Assembly (NCBI GenBank): GCA_946811185.2
Contig: OX328112.1
Location: forward strand, 21,295,558 to 21,359,557
DNA: 64,000 bases
Origin: Hippopus hippopus
Taxonomy: Eukaryota > Mollusca > Bivalvia > Cardiida > Cardiidae
Direction: 5' to 3'
Part shown: in pieces, positions 59,601-64,000 of the stretch
Numbering within the stretch: the stretch's first letter is position 1
How the letters are laid out: each line of letters opens with the position of its first letter
Made by a program: the position numbers and the translations under genes
The notes under the pieces: generated by a model
Seen by the model: only the letters and a program-made list of their open reading frames with translations
Told to the model about the DNA's origin: nothing
Database searches by the model: none

Positions 59601-62600
59601 ATACTTATTTGACAATCACACTTCGGGAAAAAGTCTGAAGCCAGTCTACCTTCGTAAACCCAGTCTGGTACCCCGTTAAATATCCTCTCGAATTCTACAG
59701 ACCCGTCAAACGTTAACTGTTCGGCCTCCATTGTCTCCGGGTCCGGTACATAAAATATATCGTTATATTGTACAAATACCTGAAATATAAAGTAAAATTC
59801 TGTTGATTGTTTGTTTGTTTGTTTTTTGTTTGTTTGTTTGTGAGCTGTTTACTCTCGTTTCAGCAAAACTTAAATAGGATTTGAAAGGTCAAGAGAAAAG
59901 AAAGTCCCTCTCAGAACGAAAGGCATTGCATAAACTGTAGGCTCCACCAACAATTTAGACAACTCCCAGACGATAGTACTGGGTGGCTTCAATAGCCCGC
60001 TCGAACAAAGGTTTTGTTTTCAAACAATGTTTAATGCATAAAACAACTATAACATCAATGTTCGTGCATGGAGCGTCTTAGTTACCTTCTCTGTGATTGT
60101 AAAGGAAATTTTAAAGAAACTATGAAAATAAAACATACTAGACTATGGCCTGTTGGTGCCCACGTCACATAATGGAATTCGTCTGCAAGTGGACCTATCA
60201 AGTCAAACGGGGGTCCTCTGAAATAAAATTTACTATGGGTCAAGTAAAGTGGGTGTACTCTAATCCTAACTGGCGTGGGTAATTATTAGAATTATTATAT
60301 CGACAGACAATTCTGCTGAGTACCTATAGAATGAATTCTAGTGAAGACAAAAGGTAATATTTCTCTTTGAACATCTAATGACCTTTTTCGTTATGGATGG
60401 TTAAAAAACAGTAAAAGATTTTAAATCGTATGAGACAAAATTCTTATTTGTTTGTTTGTTTGTTTGTACTATGATGTTTAACGCCGTTTTCAACGTTATT
60501 TCAGCTATATCACTGCGGCCAGTGCACCCATCCATGCTTTCCTGGAGTTTCTTTTACCAGTACTCCGCACAATGTTCTTCCCAAGACATTGGTTTCTTTC
60601 CCACATTACCAGCGTCGAAACAATTATCGGAGGTGAGAGAGGAATGATTCTGTCGCAATGACTATCATTTATCATAATCCTCGGAAAGAAAATGGCTGAG
60701 ATGAAGATCCGAACCAGCGACCCCTGGTCTAAAGTCCTGTACGCTACCGACTGCGCTACTTGGCTCGACTCAATTCTCATTAGCATTCTTTTTTTCTAAG
60801 ACCAAGGCAAATCTTACCTTGTACTTGTTCTGAAGTATTCTATAAAACAATAACTATGTAGAGAATAAGTTTTAAAACAAAAACTATGTAGAGAATAAGT
60901 GCCGAGCCCCGGTGGATCAGTCGGTAGCGTGCAGGACCTGGGAACAGGGAGTCGTGGGCTCGATCCCCGGCTCGACTAATTTCTTTCCGAGGATTGATGA
61001 TAGTCATTGCTACAGGATTCATTCCTCTCCCACCGCTGACCTTTGTCTCGACGATGGTTATGTGGGAAAGCAGCCAGTGGCTTGGAAAGAAAATTGTGCA
61101 GAGTACTGGTAAACGAGACTCCAGGAAAGCATGGATAGGTGCACTGGCCACCGCGATTTTTTAACTGAAATAATGTTGAAAACGGCCTTAAACATTATAC
61201 AATCAATCAATCAAGAGAATAAGTGATCAGATGATCACCAAAACGCCCTTGTTGTAAGATACCGTGAAGCGCACGCATGACATTTCAAAGAAATAAATAA
61301 AAGGTTAGCCCTGTAGAAAGCCATCGACCTCACAGACAACACAAGAAGATCGCTTTCTGTGTGTTTGTTCAGGTGTTATGAAATGTGAAACGTCCAACAT
61401 CACTGATAATGACTTTAACATACCTAAGGTTACAAGAGGTTATCGGAAGGCTTTTCATAGAACTTTCTGCTATAATTTTCTTGTTTATGTTTATCACACG
61501 GATCAGAGAAATTAAGAGCAGAAAAAGAAGAGCAAACAGTGAATGGAATTTGATGAAGCGTACTTACTTGGTTTCAAGATTTAATATCTGATACTTTGCT
61601 ATCGTGGAATATCGATGTACCTAAAACGATGATAAAGGAAAAAAAAATAAAGGACAGCACGTGTGCTTTTTCTAAAGAAGGAACACATTTTGATTTTTTT
61701 ATATTTGTTTTAGATAATTTAGAATTTTTAAATCCTTCAGGAGGCATATTTAGACATTTTGCTGCGAACCAAATTTCTTATAAATGTGTACAAAAATGGT
61801 GTATATTTTCTACGTTGTCTGCGTTTGTTACTTTCTTCGAAGATTCGACCTGTCTGCTATGATGCATCACAACATCCTGCACAGGATAATATGAATACGC
61901 CGCTAATAAAGTAGCAATGGAGAAAATTGCTATAAACAATACATAAGTGGAAAAATGTAGCCTGTTTTTCGCTCCAAATATCTTGAAAACTTAATTATTT
62001 CAAAAGGGAAAAATAGTTTTCACAGATTCTCTTGTTTTACTACACGTCTTTGAATACAGTTTCTAAATATAGAATTTAGTGAAACCAGGATTCGTGCATG
62101 GCTTATCCATAAACATATCAACAAGAAAAGTCTGGGCTTATACCGAAGCTATTACCCAAGCCTGTAGGGGCTGTTTTTATAAATGGCCAGTGCATAAATT
62201 CCATGCAAGCCGACCATAGCTGAATGAATCGTACTAGGTAGCGTTTTATTCACTAAACGTTTGTTTTATTTTGAAATTCAAAGTAACAGTTCTCGTTTTG
62301 AATAGTAGTCCGGTCCTGTACCAAAAATGCTCAAATCAGATAGATGTGTATTTGAAAAATGCCACCTAGCGGAAGATAATGTATTTTCTATGCAAGAGGA
62401 AAGAATATGGACGGGTGAATTCAGTAAAAAGGTACAACTTGGCGTTTAAATGATGTGATGATTGTTTCGGAATAAGGAACTCCGTCTACTTTTCGAGGCC
62501 AGATATGACGTCATCGTGGTTATTTGAATACGATCCCAATTGGCCTGCAACACGCGAAAAGGGTCATCCGGACATTTGCGTAAAGTGTCGTCTCGGATCA

Positions 62601-63472
62601 GCCTGCGCAGTCCGCGCAGGTTAATCCGAGACGGTACTTTACGACTAAATTTGATTTTGTCACACAGGAGACTTCCGCAAAACAGAAAATTACATAAAAA
62701 CAGAGTGTTGTTTCGGATTAGCCTGCGCAGACTGCGCAGGCTGATCCGATACGACACTTTACGCCAATGTCCGAATACCTCTTTTCGCGTGTTGCAGGCC
62801 AATTGGGATCGTATTCAAATAACCACAATGACGTCATATCTGGCCTCTTGCAGGCCAATTGTAAGACGCTTGTATTTAATCATGTTAATTATGGATCCAT
62901 AAATCTATTTTGTATAACAACCGACAAAATCATATGCTACATCGGTCCTCTGACATGCAGAAAATTGAGCAAAGCAAAAAATTTCGACCCAGGTCATTCT
63001 GCGCGGACTGCGCAGGCTGACCTGTGTCGATGCTTTTTGCAGACGCATTAAGTCCCTCATTAAGTTAAGAGCACATGCATACTCAGTGACATTTCATGTA
63101 TGAGATTTAGCCATTTAGTTATATTCCAAATTGATATGGGAGTACAACAACATTATGGCATAAAGCTCTGTAACCCAATAACTTCATGCGGACGATTTTC
63201 AATTTTCTTTCACCTAGCAGGACAACACTTTTGAAACATCGAAGCAAACTGAGAAAAAGTTCTTAAATTTCAAATCCAAGAAATACTCCAAAAGTTTTCT
63301 CCAACATGGATTAAACCTAATTCGATCTCTTGTTAATGGCCAACTCTTTCAGTCGAATCTGGATAAAATGCTTCAATTGTAAAATCTTCCTACTTACGTG
63401 ATGTATGTCATATTGAAACAGAGCATACTTTTTATCCGCCGATAGCTTGAATAATTCCGTGTCCAGGGCACT
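34438..63472 (-). CDS. Dipeptidyl-peptidase 4-like serine peptidase (S9B), 21 exons visible, 5' end outside window
   Basis: This is the gene-level entry; exons e1-e21 follow. By family, the product removes Xaa-Pro/Xaa-Ala dipeptides from peptide N-termini at the cell surface or in the secretory route. The exons join without a phase conflict into 2124 nt (707 codons plus stop). Seen in the product: beta-propeller residues 1 to about 430; double-Glu motif DWVYEEE (E113/E114); alpha/beta-hydrolase domain with YGGPG at 461, nucleophile Ser543 in GLSYGG, Asp622 in HGTGDDN and His654 in DENH. Spacings Ser-Asp 79 and Asp-His 32 are close to human DPP4 (78 and 32). Cysteines matching the DPP4 disulphides (CMSC...C, KCG paired with QCF) and several N-x-S/T sequons indicate extracellular folding. 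About 92 N-terminal residues with the anchor lie past 64000. DPP4/FAP versus DPP10-type orthology is unresolved, so no symbol is given. Confidence 0.93.
34760..34960. mobile_element. M1 MITE copy, diverged
   Basis: aaactcttttccaagcgaca, gacaacaaattaattgtggc, a weakened hairpin near 34870 and gtcgtaacaaaacgg. Intron between e20 and e21. Confidence 0.6.
35520..35835. repeat. M7 unit without a palindrome
   Basis: tagtttatcgagaaataatg, caattaaaggcggagacagt, tcgcgctttacgtaatactg and gggggaggtacgcc match the unit at 57132-57455. Intron between e20 and e21. A poly-G run follows at about 35850. Confidence 0.75.
36190..36263 (-). CDS. DPP4-like exon e20
   Basis: 74 nt; acceptor tttcag, donor gtaggg; ends in phase 0. 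Encodes DNVHFQNSAQLIKTLTENDV, matching DNVHFQQSAQISKALVDVGV of DPP4. Confidence 0.96.
36583..36844. mobile_element. M2 MITE copy
   Basis: gagccctgctctttgaaaga to gacagatcttagctta; core catgtcagcctgtgtattcc, gtgcaggctgatactgg. Ends about 20 bases from e19. Confidence 0.78.
36865..36937 (-). CDS. DPP4-like exon e19, catalytic Asp
   Basis: 73 nt, starts in phase 0; acceptor tttcag, donor gtaaga. Encodes VSKYASNFKTSRFMLIHGTG and ends in Asp622, the triad Asp of HGTGD|DN (HGTADDN in DPP4). Confidence 0.96.
37259..37332. repeat. CA microsatellite
   Basis: About 74 bases of (CA)n with a few ccc interruptions, inside the LINE 3' region. It explains open frames of alternating Thr-His or Val-Cys. Confidence 0.95.
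37520..38081 (-). pseudogene. LINE ORF2 C-terminal region
   Basis: Two further frames downstream of the RT carry FKRRIIDMFIQNWSNSI and LLPKHLYRFIAKIRLSSH, then RICYQCNKNAVEDEFHFILI and AYSDIRNQYI. The C-x2-C...H...C block is the zinc-like C-terminus seen in this LINE type; the fragment at 10880-11556 carries the equivalent CTHCNMRMIENEYHLLLVCP. Confidence 0.8.
38227..38920 (-). pseudogene. Reverse transcriptase fragment
   Basis: RT palm and thumb of the LINE. The catalytic FADD box is at about 38671-38682, followed by GLTVNVEKTKIVVFRKRG and NYFNYLGTVFNYTGTF, typical of LINE RTs. The open frame runs upstream to 39051, but the part above 38920 is not RT-like. The frame breaks near 38226. Confidence 0.9.
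38995..39065. mobile_element. M1 hairpin core only
   Basis: attgtgggaaaaggagaaat followed by gctcctaatgagc and the inverse arm, with a different loop from the usual ctggttaccag. It abuts the truncated end of the LINE. Confidence 0.65.
39538..40095 (+). pseudogene. Tc1 transposase, N-terminal part
   Basis: Starts at the ATG of MPRIPQNLRERAIG, not at the upstream in-frame Met at 39418, because Tc1 proteins begin near this motif and the 5' extension is low complexity. Contains two helix-turn-helix regions (TMNAVAMNIGCSTRAIRHLR; AQTVRNRLREGGLRARRPY) and FSDESRFSIHRGDGRVRVYR. It runs out of frame at about 40030. Confidence 0.92.
40060..40396 (+). pseudogene. Tc1 transposase, C-terminal catalytic part
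   Basis: Continues in a different frame from the N-terminal part: ANITLFQHDNATSHTARDNV (second Asp) and IDDWPAKSPDLNPIEHLWDN (Glu), then IPQAEINTLIRSMRQRCKA and the stop after HTRY. It is well preserved otherwise, which suggests a fairly recent insertion of an already deleted copy. Confidence 0.92.
40599..41796. other. Intron sequence
   Basis: Part of the intron between e18 and e19. AT-rich, no repeat shared with the rest of the window except a short similarity in the tail region of the Tc1 element; no open frame of interest. Confidence 0.5.
41797..41861 (-). CDS. DPP4-like exon e18
   Basis: 65 nt; donor gtaagt. Encodes [20 protein letters not shown], nearly identical to [21 protein letters not shown] of human DPP4. 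The next intron (36938-41796) is 4.86 kb and holds a LINE, a Tc1 element and a CA microsatellite. Confidence 0.97.
42279..42587 (-). mobile_element. tRNA-derived SINE with target duplication
   Basis: Same family as 12694-12975, with a 15-base exact duplication tttttacaaggtcat on both sides (42264-42278, 42588-42602). The head carries gagttcgattccc and a longer insert between the boxes. Intron upstream of e18. Confidence 0.93.
42905..43090. mobile_element. M4 palindromic element, best copy
   Basis: tagatcaagatcagactgca, a short loop, then the exact inverse at 42925-42979. The same right flank as at 11640-11830 follows (gataaggagatatc, cttggcagcatgagggttaa). Confidence 0.78.
43260..43362 (-). 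CDS. DPP4-like exon e17, catalytic Ser
   Basis: 103 nt, begins in phase 0 with the nucleophile Ser543 (SYGGFLTASVLARG), then PFKCGVAVAPVTDWRYY. Matches SYGGYVTSMVLGSG and FKCGIAVAPVSRWEYY of DPP4; the Cys corresponds to Cys649, which pairs with the C-terminal Cys in e21. Acceptor tttcag, donor gtaagg. Confidence 0.96.
43855..43906 (-). CDS. DPP4-like exon e16, ends just before the catalytic Ser
   Basis: 52 nt; acceptor ttttag, donor gtaagt. Encodes HINRLEYVNERTAIWGL. In DPP4 the last residue is Trp (IAIWGW|SYGG); here the codon is TTG, Leu, one base from TGG. The intron sits directly between this residue and the nucleophile Ser. Confidence 0.93.
44247..44295. repeat. CT-rich microsatellite
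   Basis: Tract of tctctctgtctctc units. Smaller GA tracts occur at 36150-36172 and 43180-43230; mononucleotide C/G runs are at 14076-14093, 25876-25898, 26144-26157 and 35850-35862; TAA-type repeats are at 30690-30732. Confidence 0.9.
44521..44766. mobile_element. M2 MITE copy
   Basis: Left end ttctctgaaaagggaatata; right end ttttccgagagcatggcta; core agatctgcctgcgaagtctg. The M3 element starts about 20 bases later. Confidence 0.75.
44786..45056. mobile_element. M3 hairpin MITE
   Basis: Inverted ends: atatggcctgcgacacgcga at the left and cgcgtcttgcaggccatat at the right. Inside, two palindromes share the core atcagcctgcgcagtccgca: one at 44835-44890, the other at 44955-45010. About 270 bp, intron between e15 and e16. 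Confidence 0.82.
45218..45412 (-). CDS. DPP4-like exon e15, oxyanion-hole region
   Basis: 195 nt; acceptor attcag, donor gtaagt. Encodes YGGPGTQLVTDEFSLGWEHY, then YVDARGTGGRGNKWMH and RRLGT-like KRLGTLEVTD. It matches YAGPCSQ (with oxyanion Tyr547), FDGRGSGYQGDKIMH and RRLGTFEVED of human DPP4. This is the clearest single exon for the family call. Confidence 0.97.
45450..45700 (-). mobile_element. SINE (AACGCCGTTTTCA tail family)
   Basis: gtttaacgccgttttcatgc, tatttcagttacaccgcgg, cagtactttgctcaaagttc and gcttgggattcgaaccagcc (B box inverse). It starts about 40 bases upstream of e15 and creates open frames joined to the exon. Confidence 0.82.
46328..46403 (-). CDS. DPP4-like exon e14
   Basis: 76 nt; acceptor tttcag, donor gtgagt. 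Encodes MYAKLLLPPVLKKQEI and NLLFKV, matching [20 protein letters not shown]. The phase links e13 and e15 exactly. Confidence 0.9.
46466..46735. mobile_element. M2 MITE copy
   Basis: tttaatgcatctgcaaaaag, core gtcagcctgcgcagtccgtt, and gcattatgcccccttttt at the right. About 60 bases upstream of e14. Confidence 0.78.
47085..47370. mobile_element. Two M1 MITE pieces
   Basis: A diverged copy near 47085-47215 and a better one at 47235-47370 with aaaatgctggtttaccagca and ttgtgaggtaaaggaatg. Intron between e13 and e14. Confidence 0.7.
47757..47861 (-). CDS. DPP4-like exon e13
   Basis: 105 nt; acceptor tttgtag, donor gtaagt. Encodes FETNDALRTMLEDVALPVPE, matching LEDNSALDKMLQNVQMPSK at the propeller-to-hydrolase junction. 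Confidence 0.92.
48418..48560. mobile_element. M1 MITE, right part
   Basis: gaaagggtacacatcattgt, ggattttctccttttcatac and the end caaaggattgtttgg. Immediately followed by the M6 palindromes. Confidence 0.6.
48580..49200. mobile_element. M6 palindromes joined to an M7 unit
   Basis: Two palindromes (48585-48705, 48715-48840) with taatattttcacgagtggcg and ccactcgtgaaaatatt are followed by the M7 unit in minus orientation: gcgtacctcccccacctaa, gtttaatgacac and accattatttcccgataaa. It ends about 20 bases from e12. Confidence 0.75.
49218..49396 (-). CDS. DPP4-like exon e12, cysteine-rich propeller segment
   Basis: 179 nt; acceptor aatacag, donor gtaagt. Encodes DVTCMSCDIGSHCTY and GKYYVLGCKGPAVPSYHLY, matching KVTCLSCELNPERC and YYQLRCSGPGLPLYTLH of DPP4. 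The four cysteines that form two disulphides in DPP4 are all present. Confidence 0.95.
49505..49700. mobile_element. Palindromic MITE, second copy
   Basis: gaaagtaacacaacttctga, the loop ccaaatggt, and atatgttactttcaaatt as weakened inverse arm; ends cgttcttaagaatgttaagt. Intron between e11 and e12. Confidence 0.72.
49716..50345. repeat. Possible MITE-like unit
   Basis: Starts cttaaagatgcccgtctaca and ends tatcagggactctttaat, weakly inverted ends. The interior is GC-richer than the intron around it, with open frames on both strands but no known motif. Confidence 0.35.
50609..50692. repeat. GA microsatellite followed by GACA units
   Basis: (GA)n of about 58 bases, then (GACA)n to about 50690. 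It lies about 15 bases past the donor of e11, on the intron side, so the tract is (CT)n in the transcript. Confidence 0.95.
50705..50755 (-). CDS. DPP4-like exon e11
   Basis: 51 nt; acceptor ttgcag, donor gtttga (weaker than its neighbours). Encodes YFIGTKPGDPRKRHLF, matching YYISNEYKGMPGGRNLYKI. A long GA microsatellite lies about 40 bases downstream in the intron. Confidence 0.85.
50904..51166. mobile_element. M2 MITE copy
   Basis: taagccatgctctggcacaa to atagagtatggcg; core aagcctgcgctgattgcaca; gatgcattataccaacc. Confidence 0.75.
51696..51787 (-). CDS. DPP4-like exon e10
   Basis: 92 nt, starts in phase 0, ends two bases into a codon; donor gtaagc. Encodes KIFLTAGRWDVTNIVGYDD, matching CTFITKGTWEVIGIEAL of DPP4. 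Confidence 0.92.
52505..52805 (-). pseudogene. Tc1-type transposase C-terminal fragment
   Basis: Minus-strand reading gives PDLNLIELLWDH-like residues near 52740 (frameshifted), then MQRIQRLISSMMRRVAAVNR. This matches the usual Tc1 C-terminal sequence RIxxLIxSMxRRxxAV. Frameshifts and stops are present and no terminal repeat was found. It lies in the intron between e9 and e10. Confidence 0.75.
52935..53054 (-). CDS. DPP4-like exon e9
   Basis: 120 nt, 40 codons, phase 0 at both ends; donor gtaaga. Encodes KPAMFTPNGEAYFIVLPHK, matching EPHFTLDGNSFYKIIS of DPP4, and sequon NSS. Confidence 0.9.
54244..54282 (-). CDS. DPP4-like micro-exon e8
   Basis: 39 nt (13 codons), phase 0 at both ends; acceptor ttttcag, donor gtaagc. 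Encodes NHRVRAEGGWLEI, replacing the TTGWVGRF segment of DPP4. It is accepted because its flanks and phase join e7 and e9 exactly. Confidence 0.8.
54395..54615. mobile_element. M2 MITE copy, diverged
   Basis: caatgtcagcccgtgctgac and tgcattaaagccctc identify it, together with the left half gtctaacaatcgactc. Intron between e7 and e8. Confidence 0.6.
54690..54813 (-). CDS. DPP4-like exon e7
   Basis: 124 nt, ends in phase 0; acceptor tttcag, donor gtaagt. Encodes AISWRDNNTVWIAWSNRAQN, matching the DVTWA...SLQWLRRIQN strand of DPP4, with sequon NMS and the pair CTAVTGKC. Confidence 0.9.
54875..55136. mobile_element. M2 MITE copy
   Basis: gggtcatgctctgtgaaaag to tgctagagcatggccc; core atgtcagcctgcgtactttg. 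Begins about 60 bases from e7. Confidence 0.78.
55315..55575 (-). mobile_element. SINE (AACGCCGTTTTCA tail family)
   Basis: aatctaacgccgttctgaca, ccagtactgacacaaatttc, and a tRNA-like head with gtcacgagtcagataccc. Intron between e6 and e7. Confidence 0.8.
56145..56239 (-). CDS. DPP4-like exon e6
   Basis: 95 nt, starts in phase 0, ends two bases into a codon; donor gtaagt. Encodes PGTNNPNVSLHVINLDTNIT, matching the YPKAGAVNPTVKFFVVN strand; contains sequons NVS and NIT. Confidence 0.9.
56338..56806. mobile_element. Two adjacent M2 MITE copies
   Basis: The left copy (56338-56530) is shortened. The right copy (56545-56806) is the best in the window: tgaaaagggggcttaatgca, core caggtcagcctgcgcagtcc with its inverse, right end tgtcagagcatggctc. 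Adjacent copies produce open frames that are not genes. Confidence 0.82.
56941..57131. mobile_element. M1 hairpin MITE copy
   Basis: gttcgtaaacgacgaaaaca at the left, hairpin aaaggagaaaatgctggtta and inverse, right TTAA (57128-57131) in gtggtatatggttaa. Followed directly by M7 and M6 units. Confidence 0.8.
57132..57622. mobile_element. M7 unit followed by an M6 perfect palindrome
   Basis: M7 (57132-57455) carries ttatcgagaaatatcggtg, aattgaaggcggaaacagtt and gcggagggggtacgccacgg. M6 (57470-57622) is almost perfect: aaatttatttcatctcgtga, gtaatattttcacgagtggc, then the inverse. Same pairing as at 48580-49200 in opposite order. Confidence 0.8.
57722..57882 (-). CDS. DPP4-like exon e5
   Basis: 161 nt; acceptor ttttacag, donor gtgagg, ends in phase 0. 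Completes the double-Glu motif and encodes NAIWFAPNGKHMLYAKFDD, matching ALWWSPNGTFLAYAQFND of DPP4, and ends in LKYPK. Part of this exon is duplicated upstream at 58410-58467 in a dead copy. Confidence 0.92.
57925..58190 (-). mobile_element. SINE inserted in the duplicated e5 intron segment
   Basis: ttggagttaacgccgtttta, ccagtactgacacaactttc, tcgtgaatcagatacgct. Close relative of the copy at 55315-55575. It separates the exon part and the intron part of the e5 duplication unit. Confidence 0.82.
58410..58467 (-). pseudogene. Dead partial duplicate of exon e5
   Basis: Nearly identical to the 5' half of e5 (57830-57882), with its acceptor, but the second codon after the acceptor is TAA and no donor follows. 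Intron sequence beside it is also duplicated: 58190-58310 and 58565-58665 share the tract around aattccaaagaaacttgc. A SINE (57925-58190) split the original copy after the duplication. Confidence 0.8.
58858..59330 (+). other. Open frames of unknown status
   Basis: Two overlapping plus-strand frames (109 and 100 codons) in the intron between e4 and e5. The first contains MVAPISATIEKCLKEILAKD and a basic HRRQARRRPP run. GC content is locally higher than in the neighbouring intron. No family was recognised; it may be an exon of a nested gene or repeat-derived. Confidence 0.25.
59650..59779 (-). CDS. DPP4-like exon e4 with first part of the double-Glu motif
   Basis: 130 nt, begins in phase 0, ends one base into a codon; donor gtagac. 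Encodes FVQYNDIFYV and ends in GVPDWVYE. Joined to e5 it gives DWVYEEEI; in DPP4 the equivalent Glu205/Glu206 bind the free amino terminus of the substrate. Confidence 0.92.
60139..60217 (-). CDS. DPP4-like exon e3
   Basis: 79 nt; acceptor tttcag, donor gtatgt; ends in phase 0. Encodes EFHYVTWAPTGHSL, which matches the WVTWSPVGHKLAYV blade motif of DPP4. Confidence 0.87.
60450..60775 (-). mobile_element. SINE (AACGCCGTTTTCA tail family)
   Basis: gtttgtttgtttgtttgta tail, gtttaacgccgttttcaacg, and a head whose minus strand reads agcgcagtcggtagcgtaca and gctggttcggatc. Intron between e2 and e3. Confidence 0.88.
60900..61215 (+). mobile_element. SINE, same family, plus orientation
   Basis: Head ccggtggatcagtcggtagc and gggctcgatccccggctcga; body ggttatgtgggaaagcagcc; tail gaaaacggccttaaacatta and (aatc)n. 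It faces the copy at 60450-60775, making an inverted pair 125 bases apart. Confidence 0.88.
61568..61620 (-). CDS. DPP4-like exon e2
   Basis: 53 nt, starts in phase 0 and ends two bases into a codon; acceptor ttttag, donor gtaagt. Encodes HRYSTIAKYQILNLET, matching the WRHSYTASYDIYDL strand of human DPP4. Confidence 0.85.
62498..62852. mobile_element. M3 hairpin MITE inside a longer inverted repeat
   Basis: The M3 element (about 62541-62807) has the same two cores as at 44786-45056. Here the inverted symmetry continues outward: gccagatatgacgtcatcgt and ttatttgaatacgatcccaa at the left recur inverted at 62800-62850. The whole 355 bases can fold into one hairpin. Confidence 0.85.
62885..63072. 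mobile_element. M2 MITE, right part
   Basis: ttatggatccataaatctat, ctctgacatgcagaaaattg, core gcgcggactgcgcaggctga, then gacgcattaagtccctc. Confidence 0.72.
63398..63472 (-). CDS. DPP4-like exon e1 (first visible)
   Basis: 75 nt, phase 0 at both ends; acceptor ttttcag, donor gtaagt. Encodes residues 1-25, including LFKLSADKKYALFQYDI, the first propeller blade strand that in DPP4 reads as SPDG...LLEYNY. The preceding exons are outside the window. Confidence 0.85.
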
Positions 63473-63617
63473 CTGAAAATGAACAAACAACTATTTAGTC
63501 CTTATACTTGATAACCAAGGCATGATACGGGATTCGAACCGAGTTGTTCCAAGAGTAATGAAAGACGACGAAGTGCCAACGCAGTCTCTAAATGTATCAA
63601 TATCAATACAAAAGTCT

Positions 63618-63890
63618 GTCTATTTGTTTGGTATTTACTGTTTAATACCGCTTTCAAAATTGTTTTAGTTAAATCGCATGCAGTAGCTAGTGCTTTTGAG
63701 GTTTCTAGCATTCTTCCCAGGCCACTGGCTGCTTACCTACATTAACGTCGACGAAACAATGTTCAGCTATAGAAAGAGGAATAGATCCTATCACAATGAC
63801 TTTCATCAATCCTTGGAAAGAATTCTGCCTAGCTGGACAATCAATTAGTGATCCCTAGGACTCAAGCCCTGCTCGTTACCAACTGAGAGA
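63618..63890 (-). mobile_element. SINE (AACGCCGTTTTCA tail family), diverged
   Basis: gtttaataccgctttcaaaa, cttcccaggccactggctgc, and ctcaagccctgctcgttacc in the tRNA-like head. About 145 bases upstream of e1. Confidence 0.75.
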
Positions 63891-64000
63891 ACGGTTTGGG
63901 CAAATACTTTAAGACCTGTCGCCTTAGGAGTAGAGAGGTAAAATTTTCCAATCATTTCAAGTGATCAAAGAATAGGAATGAGCCATGATCAGGCAAACAG

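Noticed and set aside
62446..62902. Two mirror-image open frames of about 120 codons rich in RISLRxLRRLIR
   Set aside because: They arise on both strands of the M3 palindrome, so the repeated words are the symmetric core read twice, not a protein.

Overview
This is animal nuclear DNA: AT-rich, with no bacterial gene layout, one gene split into many GT-AG exons, and dense short transposons, tRNA-headed SINEs, microsatellites, mariner/Tc1 elements and LINE fragments. The repeat set (hairpins with a GCAGGCTGA core, the AGCTCACCTGAGC tandem-array element) is of a kind common in bivalve molluscs, so a bivalve is the likely source; this is inference from repeat style and the species is not determined.

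The one convincing host gene is on the minus strand and fills the right half of the window. Twenty-one exons between 63472 (first visible) and 34438 (stop) join in consistent phase into 2124 nt, 707 codons plus stop, of a dipeptidyl-peptidase of the S9B family (DPP4/FAP/DPP6/DPP10 group). The N-terminal part, about 92 residues by spacing to human DPP4 (cytoplasmic tail, membrane anchor), lies beyond base 64000. The double-Glu motif, the Ser/Asp/His triad and the extracellular cysteines are all visible, so the product should be a type II membrane or shed exopeptidase. The residues beside the catalytic Ser and His are unusual and partly recall the non-catalytic DPP6/DPP10 branch. The acidic C-terminal tail has several decayed copies just downstream (33507-34376), and half of the fifth visible exon is duplicated as a dead copy at 58410-58467.

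The left half (1-33500) has no host gene I can support. It holds a mariner element at 4314-5629, an internally deleted mariner at 15786-16983, a LINE 3' fragment at 10880-11556, a tandem-repeat element at 18325-19817, a long-TIR foldback element at 19899-20889, and many copies of a hairpin MITE (M1) with CCCTTTACC-like ends at TTAA sites, six of them almost head to tail at 20963-22830. A diverged duplication links 1315-2800 with 28022-29030. The introns of the peptidase gene carry an RT-bearing LINE (37121-38920), an internally deleted Tc1 element (39233-40596), a Tc1 fragment (52505-52805), SINEs, and further hairpin MITEs (M2, M3).

The repeat nicknames M1-M7 are mine. All family assignments were made by eye from recognised motifs and internal comparison, without database searches.
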